Shown: one piece after another, positions 51,350-59,822 of the stretch | Layout: each line of letters opens with the position of its first letter | Numbering within the stretch: position 1 is the stretch's first letter | Program-made: the position numbers and the translations under genes | Notes under the pieces: generated by a model | Database searches by the model: none | The model's input: the letters and a program-made list of their open reading frames with translations, nothing else | What the model was told of the DNA's origin: nothing | Origin: DATBGO01 sp963840095 | GTDB lineage: Bacteria; Actinomycetota; Actinomycetes; Streptosporangiales; Streptosporangiaceae | Direction: 5' to 3' | Assembly: GCA_963840095.1 (NCBI GenBank) | Contig: CAWIXN010000014.1 | Coordinates: forward strand, 124,001-188,000 | DNA length: 64,000 nucleotides

Positions 51350-52515
51350 TGTGCCAACTCCTTCGGTGATTCCAGAGCCAGGTCGGACAGGATTCCGCTG
51401 AACCGATGCTTGGCCGCGTCCAGGCCATCCTCGAAACGAGGCGGCTTGGCGTCAGGCTGCGACCACAGCGGCTGCGCCGCGCGGGCGGCCACGATCGCGC
51501 GCGGCACCCAGGCGGACAGCCACTGCTGCAGGATCGCCTTGTTGTGGTCGGCGAACTCCCGGTCATGGGTCAGCAGGTGGAACATCGCGATGGTGTAGCG
51601 CAGGTCCCGCTCGGAGAAGTCGTACTCCTCCGCGCCCACGACCGTGGGCGTGACGAAGTCGCCGTTGCGCGGCGCCGCATGCTGGACCAGGCTGCTCCGG
51701 AACAGCTCGCCGACCAGCGGCTCGAAGACGACGTTGGCCGCGAAGATCGCCTCGCACCAGTCATCGATCGCGGTGAGCTGCTCGGCGGTCTTCCTGATGC
51801 CCTGCCACGCCGGGTCGTTGTTCCAGGTCTCGATGTGCGCCGTGCCGTCGAAGCCGATGATCTCCTCGCTCAGGGTCAGGTTGTAGAGCGCAAGGTCCTG
51901 CGCCGCCCTGATCCGGTGCATGCTGTTCACCGAGATCGCGTTGTTGTGCATGTTGGTCGGCGCCCGGCGGTTGGCGTTGGCGAACAGGTAGAGCCCGAGG
52001 CCATGATCCACGTGCATCCAGGCCCCGACGTTGCGCTCCACGAAACGGACCCAGTTCGGGTTCCACTGCTCGAACGCCTTCGACTGCCGCGCGGCGTCGA
52101 TGTTCTGGTTGAGCTGCCGGACCACGTTGGCGTTGTAGCGGTAGAGGGTGAGCTCCCACTCCTCGTTAGGGTCGCGGAACTCGTGCCAGCCGTGCGCGGG
52201 CCATTCGTAGCCCTTTCCGCCCGATCCCGGGTAGCGCTTCGGCTCCGGCCGGTCGGACCCCCACGCCTTCAGGACCGTCCAGTCCAGCGGGTAACCACCA
52301 CGGCCGTCGGAGAACCCGTACAGCCAGCCCTGGCTCAGGTAGTGCCTCGGGTCCGGCTGAACCTCGACGGTGACGTCCTCGTAGTGACTCTGCTTGCGCT
52401 TGGCCGGGATGTAGTAATTGAACCTGCGGGAATTCGAATCCGGGAATTCCTTCGCACCGGCTTCAGCGTCGGTAAAGACGGGCTTGGGGAGGTCGCGTTC
52501 TGTGGCGGTTGTCAT
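51346..52515 (-). CDS. prmC: di-iron monooxygenase small (beta) hydroxylase subunit
   Basis: A 389-residue non-catalytic subunit that scaffolds the alpha subunit. It has the ferritin-like fold without the di-iron ligands. Recognisable family segments are NSRRFNYYIPAKRKQSHYED, EVQPDPRHYLSQGW, WELTLYRYNANVVRQLNQNI, VGAWMHVDHGLGLYLFANAN and AAQDLALYNLTLSEEIIGFD. Start ATG 52515 follows AAGGAAA; the in-frame GTG at 52530 overlaps this ribosome site. It is the third gene of the operon, and its end overlaps prmD. Confidence 0.93.
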   Translation of the reverse strand: MTTATERDLPKPVFTDAEAGAKEFPDSNSRRFNYYIPAKRKQSHYEDVTVEVQPDPRHYLSQGWLYGFSDGRGGYPLDWTVLKAWGSDRPEPKRYPGSGGKGYEWPAHGWHEFRDPNEEWELTLYRYNANVVRQLNQNIDAARQSKAFEQWNPNWVRFVERNVGAWMHVDHGLGLYLFANANRRAPTNMHNNAISVNSMHRIRAAQDLALYNLTLSEEIIGFDGTAHIETWNNDPAWQGIRKTAEQLTAIDDWCEAIFAANVVFEPLVGELFRSSLVQHAAPRNGDFVTPTVVGAEEYDFSERDLRYTIAMFHLLTHDREFADHNKAILQQWLSAWVPRAIVAARAAQPLWSQPDAKPPRFEDGLDAAKHRFSGILSDLALESPKELAQ

Positions 52516-52596
52516 GGTCTTTTCCTTCACCTTCGCAAAATCAGGCTGACGTAGACCGGCTGCCAGCGGAGCTGGCGGTTCGAATCGAGGTGCCCG

Positions 52597-53646
52597 TCAC
52601 TGCTTCTCCGGGTCCCCCGTGGTCGTGAACTTGTCGTAGTAGATCCGCTTCTCCTCCACCCCGAGCGTGGCCAGCAGCGGCATGGCCGCCTCGACCATCG
52701 GCGGCGGGCCGCAGACGTAGGCGTGCGTTCCCTTCAGATCGCTTTCATGTCGCTCCACCACGTCCGTGATCAGCCCGACCTCGCCACCCCAGTTGTCATC
52801 CGCGGTCGGCTCGGACAGCGCGGGGACGTAGGAGAAGCCGGGCAGCGTCGATTCCAGCTGGCGCAGCTCGGCCTCGAAGCACAGGTCCTTGCGGGTCCGC
52901 GCGCCGTAGTAGTACGTGGCCTTGCGTCCGATGCCTTTCTCGACCATCGACCGCAGCAGCGACAGGATGGGTGCCATCCCGGCCCCGCCGCCAAGGAAGA
53001 TCAGGTCACTGTCGTAGCCCTCGCGGAGGGTGAAGACGCCGAACGGCCCGGTGAGGTCCAGCCGGTCGCCGACCTGGAGCCGGTCAGCCAGGAACCCGGA
53101 GAAGAGCCCGTCCGGGTACACCCTGATGACAAACTCCAGCTGGCCGCTTTCCTTGCTGGAGGTGTTGGCCATGGAGAACGACCGCACCTCGTCGGTGCCC
53201 GGGATGGCAAGGTCCACGTACTGGCCGGGGAAGAACCGCACCTCGGTGGGCTCCACCAGCTTCAGCACCAGGTGCCGCATGTCGTGCGTCACCGGATCCT
53301 TGGAGACCACCTCGGCCACCGCCTGCTGGATCGGCAGCCCCGAGCGGATCATGTCCTCGTCGTAGTTGAGCAGCTCGATCGTGACGTCCTCGTAGGCGTG
53401 CGCCCGGCACAGGAGCGTGAAGCCCTCCTCCCGCTCGTAATCGGGCAGCGCGAAGGTGGAGTACTTGTCCAGCTCGATGTCCTCGCCGTCGAGGATGAAC
53501 GACTTGCAGGACGAGCACTGCCCCTCTTTGCAGCCGTGCATGAGCATGATGCCCTGCTCGGCAGCCGCACGCAGGATCGTCTGGTCCTCGTCGACCTCGA
53601 TCTCGATCCCGACCGGCTCGAATCGCACGACATGCTTGTCGGACAT
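52597..53646 (-). CDS. prmB: monooxygenase NAD(P)H reductase, ferredoxin-FAD type
   Basis: A 349-residue iron-sulfur flavoprotein that passes electrons from NADH to the hydroxylase. A plant-type [2Fe-2S] domain has Cys39, Cys44, Cys47 (HGCKEGQCSSC) and Cys80 (LLCRA). The FAD-binding barrel has RSFSMAN at 155-161, and the NAD-binding domain has GGGAGMAPILSLLRS at 219-233 and YVCGPPPMVEAAM near 315. Start ATG 53646 follows GAGGGAG. Second gene of the operon; 159 bases separate it from prmA, with a small repeat between. Confidence 0.95.
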   Translation of the reverse strand: MSDKHVVRFEPVGIEIEVDEDQTILRAAAEQGIMLMHGCKEGQCSSCKSFILDGEDIELDKYSTFALPDYEREEGFTLLCRAHAYEDVTIELLNYDEDMIRSGLPIQQAVAEVVSKDPVTHDMRHLVLKLVEPTEVRFFPGQYVDLAIPGTDEVRSFSMANTSSKESGQLEFVIRVYPDGLFSGFLADRLQVGDRLDLTGPFGVFTLREGYDSDLIFLGGGAGMAPILSLLRSMVEKGIGRKATYYYGARTRKDLCFEAELRQLESTLPGFSYVPALSEPTADDNWGGEVGLITDVVERHESDLKGTHAYVCGPPPMVEAAMPLLATLGVEEKRIYYDKFTTTGDPEKQ

Positions 53647-53725
53647 TTGCTCCCTCGCGGATGGCGCCCCGGGCAGACGGGTGGAAAAGGAGGGCCGCAG
53701 GGCGAGCCTCCAGCCCTCCTGTATG

Positions 53726-53785
53726 GCTGAGCTACTGACGGCTTAGCTACTGATGGCTTAGCTACTGACGGCTTAGCTACTGACG
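53726..53785. repeat. 15-bp tandem repeat between prmA and prmB
   Basis: Four head-to-tail copies of GCTTAGCTACTGACG (first copy GCTGAGCTACTGACG, second with TG for CG at the end) fill the middle of the prmA-prmB spacer, 20 bases after the prmA stop. The period is a multiple of three but the stretch is not translated. A role in transcript processing or spacing is possible; slippage is the simplest origin. Confidence 0.9.
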
Positions 53786-53805
53786 GCTCACCGCTCGGCT
53801 AGCAC

Positions 53806-55461
53806 TCACCCGTCCGCCGGCGCGGGGCGCCCGGCCGGGCCACCGCGGATGTAGTTGGCGTGGAACGCCTCCCGCTCGGCGTCCGTCATCTCGTTGAGCA
53901 GCACGTTCGGGCTCTGCAGTGGTCCCATCCGGCGCAGATGGTCCAGCGTCCACAGCTTCTTCGGGTCGTCCAGGTCCAGGTGCGGCTGCGCGACCATCGT
54001 CTTGCCGTCGTCGCGCACGTAGCCCATGTCGGACACCACGTCGGCCCAGTTCCAGCCGTGGTAGAGGGTCTCCCACTCCCGGTGCCCGATCAGCTGGCCC
54101 ATGTTGGGCGTGGCCCGGCCCTGGTAGGTCGGCCGGAATGCCTCCACGTCGGTCCAGCGGCATTCCTCGTGGCAGTAGGTGCGCCACTGCCCGTCGACCT
54201 CGGCCATCACCATGTCCTCGCGGACCAGGCACGGCACCATGCAGGTCCAGCAGCGGTGCGGGTACTGGTAGTCGACATCCTCGGCCACGATCGGGTGGTG
54301 CCCGTTCGGCCTCGACAACCGGTTGTAGTTCTCCCACCACTTACCGTACCTGTTGTACCAGCCGGGGTACTTGTGCTCGAACCACTCGAAGTCCTTGTCG
54401 GTCATCGGGTCGATCCGCCAGTAGTTCGCCAGCCAGCCGGTCGCGAAGAACTGGGCCACCTCGTGCACGTAGCCCTTATTCCAGATCTGGTTCCACGCCT
54501 CCTCGATGAGGTCGTGCGGGATGACCAGGCCGTACTTCTCCAGCGGCACGAGGTAGCTGCGGTAGTAGTCGTCGTAGATCCACCGCCGCCACATCTCCGC
54601 ATACGACTCCCGGTCCTTGCGGCGGTCCTTGGTGCCGTACTCGATGAACGTGCCGATGGCCGCGTCCACCACCCGGTGGTTGTTCCACCACGCGTAGCGC
54701 AGGTCGCGCTGGAGCAGCTGGTGGTTGCTCTCATCGGCCAGCGCCATCAGCAGCGTGGCGTAGCCGTTGCTGATGTGCCTGGACTCGTCCGACTGCACCG
54801 AGTGGAACACCGTCGGCAGCAGGTAGTCGCCGTTGGCCGCGGCCTCGGCGGGCATGGCCACGAACAGCGTGTTGGTGAACGCCGTCTCAGCCACGATCGT
54901 CAGGTAGATGCTGGCCGCGGTGATGGCGTCGCCGGTGATGAAGCCCTCGGCGAACTGGCGCCCGATGGTGCCGCAGTAGTCGTTCTGGAAGTTGCGGAGG
55001 CTCGAGTTGAACCCGGCCGGGTCGATGTAGTTGTTCATGTACAGGCGCTTGAGGTTCTGCTGGATCGTCGAGTGCCTGACCTCGTCGATCATCTGGATCG
55101 CCTGGCCGTTGTGCAGCTCGGGGTTCGGAACCGTGCGGAACAGCAGCGGCATCGCCCGCGCCGCGGAGATCTCGGGCAGCGGGATGATGGACAGGAACAG
55201 CTTCTGCCATTCCAGCCAGCGTTCCTGCACCTGGCGGAACATGTTGCCGCGGATCGCACCGTCGGAGGCGCCGTAGACCCGGTGATCCTTCTCCTCCTGC
55301 ATCGGGAAGTAGGACCGGAGCACCTGCTTGAGCGGGTCCTTCTTGGCCGCCTTGCGGAACGTGTAGTCGGTTCCGTACTGCGACACCGGCTCGTGATACA
55401 GCGGTTCCCAGGCCAGTTCCTGGATCTTCTGATGGGCCTTGGCCACGCTCTGGCGACTCAT
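53806..55461 (-). CDS. prmA: di-iron monooxygenase large (alpha) hydroxylase subunit, propane/acetone type
   Basis: A 551-residue catalytic subunit of a soluble di-iron monooxygenase (prmA/mimA-like). Six iron ligands fit the family spacing exactly: Glu97 (PLPEIS), Glu127 and His130 (DEVRH), Glu192 (VAETAF), Glu226 and His229 (DESRH). It would insert one oxygen atom into a short alkane, ketone or phenol. The C-terminal part has CWTCMVPCLVRED and CHEECRWTD, a cysteine pair common to the large subunits. Start ATG 55461 follows GAGGGTGAGGG. First gene of the operon. Without activity data the actual substrate stays open; group assignment is by operon order and motifs. Confidence 0.95.
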   Translation of the reverse strand: MSRQSVAKAHQKIQELAWEPLYHEPVSQYGTDYTFRKAAKKDPLKQVLRSYFPMQEEKDHRVYGASDGAIRGNMFRQVQERWLEWQKLFLSIIPLPEISAARAMPLLFRTVPNPELHNGQAIQMIDEVRHSTIQQNLKRLYMNNYIDPAGFNSSLRNFQNDYCGTIGRQFAEGFITGDAITAASIYLTIVAETAFTNTLFVAMPAEAAANGDYLLPTVFHSVQSDESRHISNGYATLLMALADESNHQLLQRDLRYAWWNNHRVVDAAIGTFIEYGTKDRRKDRESYAEMWRRWIYDDYYRSYLVPLEKYGLVIPHDLIEEAWNQIWNKGYVHEVAQFFATGWLANYWRIDPMTDKDFEWFEHKYPGWYNRYGKWWENYNRLSRPNGHHPIVAEDVDYQYPHRCWTCMVPCLVREDMVMAEVDGQWRTYCHEECRWTDVEAFRPTYQGRATPNMGQLIGHREWETLYHGWNWADVVSDMGYVRDDGKTMVAQPHLDLDDPKKLWTLDHLRRMGPLQSPNVLLNEMTDAEREAFHANYIRGGPAGRPAPADG

Positions 55462-55626
55462 CCCTCACCCTCGCCCTTCGCTAGCTTCGGCTGCGGCGCC
55501 CTGCCTGCAGCCATGATCCTGTTCCGGGCACCTGCGTCCGTGCGGCGCACTGCCGGCGGCGCCGCGACGGCGGATGCCACTAACGTCCATGTGCCGAATC
55601 ACAACCCGAAGCAGCAGGTCGTGGGT

Positions 55627-55639
55627 TCTCAACATGAGA
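55627..55639. promoter_or_regulatory. palindrome upstream of prmA, copy A
   Basis: TCTCAACATGAGA, arms TCTCA and TGAGA around ACA, about 165 bases upstream of prmA and past the end of the small gene. The same palindrome occurs at 56011-56025; an extra half-site GTCTCA lies at 55650-55655. Distance is suitable for an enhancer-type regulator. Confidence 0.6.
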
Positions 55640-55659
55640 CAACCGGCCACCGGCCCGTC

Positions 55660-55908
55660 TCAAGGCTCGCCGAACATGGCGGCCCGGATCTCCGCGAGAT
55701 GATCACGGACATCCCGCGATACCCGCATGTTCCCCTCGGCGGCCGGCTGGATCCCCAGGGCGAGCAGGAGCGCTGCCGCCGGGGCACCCGGATCGCCGGA
55801 GTCACCCAGCGTGGGACGCAGGCCCTCGCCAGCCAGGTGGTGGAACACGAGATGAACGATGCTCCAGGGGTTGTAGGTATCGGCCGGCGTCTCATCCGGT
55901 CGGTGCAT
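55660..55908 (-). CDS. small protein of unknown function between regulator and prmA
   Basis: An 82-residue acidic protein, MHRPDETPADTYNPWSIVHL, then VFHHLAGEGLRPTLGDSGDP, GAPAAALLLALGI. It has the shape of a single helical domain without transmembrane part or known motif. The start ATG 55908 is preceded by a weak ribosome site (GGAGCTGCCCG). It lies on the prmA strand, between the two palindromes, so it is likely controlled by the same regulator. The NPWSIVHLVFHHL core looks conserved-type rather than random, but I cannot name a family. Confidence 0.7.
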   Translation of the reverse strand: MHRPDETPADTYNPWSIVHLVFHHLAGEGLRPTLGDSGDPGAPAAALLLALGIQPAAEGNMRVSRDVRDHLAEIRAAMFGEP

Positions 55909-56010
55909 CGGGCAGCTCCTCGGACTGATCGGCACGAGCGGCTGCGGCCCGGTCGTGCTCGCGCAGCCGGCGACGTAACGGCATCACATGACGCCAAAAC
56001 GGATTGGGCG

Positions 56011-56025
56011 GTCTCAACATGAGAC
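56011..56025. promoter_or_regulatory. palindrome between regulator and small gene, copy B
   Basis: GTCTCAACATGAGAC is a perfect 6-base inverted repeat with an ACA spacer, about 107 bases before the regulator start and 103 bases before the small gene on the other strand. It matches copy A at 55627-55639 in the central 13 bases. Confidence 0.65.
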
Positions 56026-56132
56026 ATATGAGGGCGGGCGCGGTTTTACTGTAGAGAGCACGACGCAGACCTCTGGCGCTAAGCGGGCCTGCCCGCCCGC
56101 CGTCAGTAATGGCAGCTGGGGAGGGGGGCGAC

Positions 56133-57953
56133 ATGCCGCGCGGCGCCATCGTCCGGCCTGACGTACCTGACGTAACGGACGACACCGCTCTGGCGCAGGC
56201 CAGGGAGCGGTTCCTGACCGCAGAGCCAATCGAGCCGCACCAGGTGCGGGACACGATCCTGGCGTCCTGGTGGCGCTCGCGGCGCTCGAACGTCGCCGCC
56301 GACCGCATTGACCTGTCGTACGTGCGCGATCCCGATCTGGACACCCCGCTGATCCGCAGCGCCGCGCCGGTGCTCGGGACCCTGCGCGAGAATCTCGAGG
56401 GCCAGCCGATCAGCGTCATCCTCACCGACCCGTCCGGGGTGGTGCTCAGCCGGCTGACCGCGGACCACGACCTTGAGCGCTACCTCGACCGGGTCCAGCT
56501 GGCGCCCGGTTTCAGCTACGCCGAGGAGTTCGTCGGCACCAACGGGATCGGCACGGCCCTGGAGGGCGGCCAGCCCGCGCACGTATTCGGTCACGAACAT
56601 TACGCCGAGCATCTGGAGACCCTGGCCTGCGCGGGGGTACCCATCAGGCATCCGATCTCCGGGAAGACCATCGGCGCCGTGGACCTGACCTGCTGGCGCA
56701 GGGACGCCGACGCCCTGCTGATCGCGCTGGTCAAGACCGCCGCCGCCCAGATCACCCAGGCCGTGCTGGCCAGCACCGGCGCACCGGAATACGAATTGCT
56801 CGAGGAGTACCTGCGGGCCTGCAGGCGTACGGCCGGGATCGTGCTGGCCCTCAACAGCGACACGCTGATGATGAACGACTACGCCCGGCATGTGCTCGAC
56901 CCCGGCGACCAGGCCGCGCTGCTCGGGTATGCAGGCGACGCGCTGGCCGCCGACCAGCTGGGCGCGGTCGATGTCGAGCTGCCCAGCGGGGCCAAGGCAC
57001 GGATGTACTGCCGGCCGCTGCGCGGGAGCAGCCAGCGGCCGGTCGTGGGCGGCGTCGTGCATGTGCGGATGATCGAGCTGGTCAGCAGGCTGGCCGCGGA
57101 GGCAGGCTCGCCGCCCAGGAAATTCCTGCCCGGGCTGGTCGGCTCGGGCCCGCTGTGGCTGCGCGGCTGCCATCAGGTGGATGCGGCCTATGCCGCAGGC
57201 GAATGGCTCGCGCTGGAGGGCGAGCCGGGAACCGGGAAGCTGGCGCTGCTGCGCGCGATGCACCGCAACCGTAACCCGGCCGGCGCGTTCCATGTCCTCG
57301 ATGCGCTTGACGCCGGCGAGCCCGGGTGGCTGCTGAGGGCCCGCGGCGAACTGGCCGACGGGCAGGGCAGCCTGGTCATCCGGCACGTCGACAAGCTCAG
57401 CGCCCGTGGTTTGCACTCGATGTGGACCGCTCTGGAGCAGGCGCTGGCGGCGGACCGGCGCAAGGAGCTCTGGGTTGCTGTCACGCTCAGCCAGAGCCCG
57501 GTCACCGGCGACCTGGCGGGCCTGCTGCAGTTCTTCCCGCGCACCGTGGAACTGCCGCCGCTGCGTCACCACATCGAGGACCTGCAGGAACTCGTGCCAT
57601 TTTTCCTGGCCAAGCTCAACCACTACGGTCCGCTGGTCTGCTCGCCCGAGGCGATGCAGCTGCTGCTGAGGTCAAGCTGGCCGGGCAACACCGAGCAGCT
57701 CTGGCAGGTGATCAGGCGCGTGGTGCACCGCCGCCGGGCCGGGACCATCCAGCCGGCTGACCTGCCCCCGGAATGCTGGACGGTGAGCCGCAGGCTGCTG
57801 TCCCCGCTGGAGTCGATGGAGCGCGACGCGATCGTGCAAAGCCTGCTGGATCACGACGGCAACAAGGTCAAGGCGGCCGAATCCCTGGGGATGTCCAGGG
57901 CCACGATCTACCGCAAGATTCACGAGTACGGGATCGTCACCCCGTCCAGCTGA
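56133..57953 (+). CDS. GAF/AAA/Fis regulator of the monooxygenase operon (AcoR/MimR-like)
   Basis: A 606-residue regulator. An N-terminal GAF-type sensor (FVGTNGIGTALEGGQPAHVF, VPIRHPISGKTIGAVDLTCW) is followed by a central domain that keeps Walker A (GEPGTGK, residues 363-369). The sigma-54 contact loop (GAFTGA) is missing and Walker B is degenerate (GQGSLVIRHVD). A C-terminal Fis HTH reads ESMERDAIVQSLLDHDGNKV, then KAAESLGMSRATIYRKIHEY. Loss of GAFTGA fits an actinobacterium without RpoN. It is divergent from the operon, so it probably activates prmA through the palindromes. Start ATG 56133 follows GGAGGGGGG; an ATG at 56109 is alternative. Confidence 0.9.
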   Translation: MPRGAIVRPDVPDVTDDTALAQARERFLTAEPIEPHQVRDTILASWWRSRRSNVAADRIDLSYVRDPDLDTPLIRSAAPVLGTLRENLEGQPISVILTDPSGVVLSRLTADHDLERYLDRVQLAPGFSYAEEFVGTNGIGTALEGGQPAHVFGHEHYAEHLETLACAGVPIRHPISGKTIGAVDLTCWRRDADALLIALVKTAAAQITQAVLASTGAPEYELLEEYLRACRRTAGIVLALNSDTLMMNDYARHVLDPGDQAALLGYAGDALAADQLGAVDVELPSGAKARMYCRPLRGSSQRPVVGGVVHVRMIELVSRLAAEAGSPPRKFLPGLVGSGPLWLRGCHQVDAAYAAGEWLALEGEPGTGKLALLRAMHRNRNPAGAFHVLDALDAGEPGWLLRARGELADGQGSLVIRHVDKLSARGLHSMWTALEQALAADRRKELWVAVTLSQSPVTGDLAGLLQFFPRTVELPPLRHHIEDLQELVPFFLAKLNHYGPLVCSPEAMQLLLRSSWPGNTEQLWQVIRRVVHRRRAGTIQPADLPPECWTVSRRLLSPLESMERDAIVQSLLDHDGNKVKAAESLGMSRATIYRKIHEYGIVTPSS

Positions 57954-58233
57954 CCGCCCGGGCCGGTCGGCGGGCGGCCCGGTCTTCAGCCGGCTGGCGC
58001 AGGGCAGCCGGAGGGCAGCCGCAGTGGGGCCTAGCTGCCGCTGACGCCAGGAGGCGAAGGTCCCTGCTGATCGGGATCTACGACCATGCCTGCGACCGTC
58101 CGCACGCCAGAGGCTGAAGTTAAGCCGGAAACGGACGGCCAGCGACGGCTGCCCAGTTACTACAACACGGCGACCGCCAACGGACAGGATCCCGGCCTCC
58201 CGGAGGCGAATGCACGAGAAGGGGATCAGAGCC

Positions 58234-59748
58234 ATGAATTTCAACCTTGCGGTCGTCCTGACCGAGACCGCGGCCTTGACGCCGGACAAGCCGGCCGTCC
58301 TCTACGATGGCGGTCAGCTCACCTACCGTGAGCTTGACGAACTGTCGGACCGGCTGGCAGTCGCCCTGGAGCGGGCCGGCATCGGGCCGGACGACCCGGT
58401 GGCGATGCAGCTGCCCAACATCCCGCAGTTCCTGATCGCCTACTTCGGGATCCTGAAGGCCGGCGCCGTGGTCGTCCCGCTGAACCCGCTGCTCAAGGCG
58501 CCGGAAATGGCCTTCCACCTGGGCGACAGCAAGGCCAAGATCCTGATCACGCTGGAGGGCGTGCTCGCCGAGGCCGCCAAGGGAGCCGAAGCGGCCGGGC
58601 TGACCGAGATCTACGCGGTCGGCCACGCCGCCGATGCCCCGGGCGCGCTCCCGTTCGAGCGGCTGCTGGAGGCTGCGGACGGCCCTAGGCTCGCCCCCCG
58701 GCTACTGACCGACACCGCGGTCATCATCTACACATCGGGCACGACCGGCCGCCCCAAGGGCGCCGAGCTGACCCACATGCAGCTGTACATGAACGCCGAC
58801 ATCCCCGGGCGGTTGTTCGGCGTGAAGGACGATGACATCGTCCTCACGGTGCTGCCGCTGTTCCACGTCTACGGGCTGTCCAGCGTCATGAACCTGTGCG
58901 TGCGGTTCGGCGGCACGATGACGCTGGTCCCGCGCTTCGATCCGGCTGTGGTGCTGGCCGCCATCGAGCGCGACCGCTGCACCGTCTTCGACGGCGTGCC
59001 GGCCATGTTCATCGGCCTGCTGTCCTACCCCGAGCTGGACAAATACGATGTCTCCTCGCTCCGGATCGCGATCTCCGGCGGCGCGTCGATACCCGGCCCG
59101 GTGCTTGACGGCTTCGAGAAGCGCTTCGGGGTGCTGATCCTGGAGGGCTACGGGCTGACCGAGACCGCCTCCACCACCACGTTCAACATCAGCGTCGAAG
59201 AGCGCCGGGTCTATAGCGTGGGCAAGCCCATCTGGGGCACCCAGACCCAGGTCTGGGATGACAAGGGCAACGCGCTGCCGCCGGGAAAGGACCACATCGG
59301 CGAGGTCGTCACCCGCGGGTTGCACGTGATGAAGGGGTACCTGAACAATCCCGATGCCACCGAAGAGGTCTTCAGCGGCGGCTGGTTCCACACCGGTGAC
59401 CTCGGCTACTTCGACGAGGACGGGTTCTTGTTCATCGTCGGGCGGATCAAGGAGCTCATCATCCGCGGTGGCTTCAACGTCTATCCCGCCGAGCTCGAGG
59501 ACGTCCTGCACGCCCATCCGGCGATCCTGGAAGCCGCCGTGATCGGCATCCCCGACGACCGGCTCGGCGAGGAGGTCAAGGCCGTCGTCGCGCTGCGGCC
59601 CGGCGCCTCGCTGACCGGACCGGAGCTGATCGAGTACTGCCGGGAGCGGATCGCCGCCTACAAGTACCCGCGGGTGATCGAGTTCTGCGACGCGCTGCCC
59701 AGGAACACCCTCGGCAAGATCCTCAAGGGCGAGCTGGCCCCGAAGTAA
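58234..59748 (+). CDS. acyl-CoA ligase (AMP-binding, fatty-acid type)
   Basis: A 504-residue adenylate-forming enzyme. The P-loop is IIYTSGTTGRPKGAELTH, A5 is LEGYGLTETASTTTFN, the hinge region is GWFHTGDLGYFDEDGF, and the catalytic lysine is in NTLGKILKGEL near the C-terminus. Start ATG 58234 has AAGGGGATC upstream. It would form acyl-CoA from a short or long carboxylate. Its position after the regulator and before WS/DGAT is suggestive of using the products of the oxygenase pathway, but no direct evidence is in the sequence. About 280 bases separate it from the regulator. Confidence 0.92.
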   Translation: MNFNLAVVLTETAALTPDKPAVLYDGGQLTYRELDELSDRLAVALERAGIGPDDPVAMQLPNIPQFLIAYFGILKAGAVVVPLNPLLKAPEMAFHLGDSKAKILITLEGVLAEAAKGAEAAGLTEIYAVGHAADAPGALPFERLLEAADGPRLAPRLLTDTAVIIYTSGTTGRPKGAELTHMQLYMNADIPGRLFGVKDDDIVLTVLPLFHVYGLSSVMNLCVRFGGTMTLVPRFDPAVVLAAIERDRCTVFDGVPAMFIGLLSYPELDKYDVSSLRIAISGGASIPGPVLDGFEKRFGVLILEGYGLTETASTTTFNISVEERRVYSVGKPIWGTQTQVWDDKGNALPPGKDHIGEVVTRGLHVMKGYLNNPDATEEVFSGGWFHTGDLGYFDEDGFLFIVGRIKELIIRGGFNVYPAELEDVLHAHPAILEAAVIGIPDDRLGEEVKAVVALRPGASLTGPELIEYCRERIAAYKYPRVIEFCDALPRNTLGKILKGELAPK

Positions 59749-59776
59749 TCCGGCCAGGCTGGCCTGCCACCCGTCC

Positions 59777-59818
59777 CGCTGGCCGCCTGCCCGGCCGCGG
59801 CCGGGCAGGCGGCCAGCG
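59777..59818. terminator. perfect 42-base palindrome between convergent genes
   Basis: Two 21-base arms starting CGCTGGCCGCCTGCCCGGCC pair perfectly, with no unpaired centre required. It lies 29 bases after the ligase stop and 5 bases before the end of the convergent WS/DGAT gene, so it is an excellent bidirectional terminator. Confidence 0.75.
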
Positions 59819-59822
59819 AGGT

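Noticed and set aside
55462..55626. Possible sigma-54 promoter before prmA
   Set aside because: No GG-N10-GC pair with the expected TGGCAC/TTGC context was found, and the regulator lacks GAFTGA.
53860..56022. 720-codon plus-strand open frame opposite prmA and the small gene
   Set aside because: Its translation is His/Val/Arg-rich shadow of the prmA codons; prmA has all six di-iron ligands on the minus strand.
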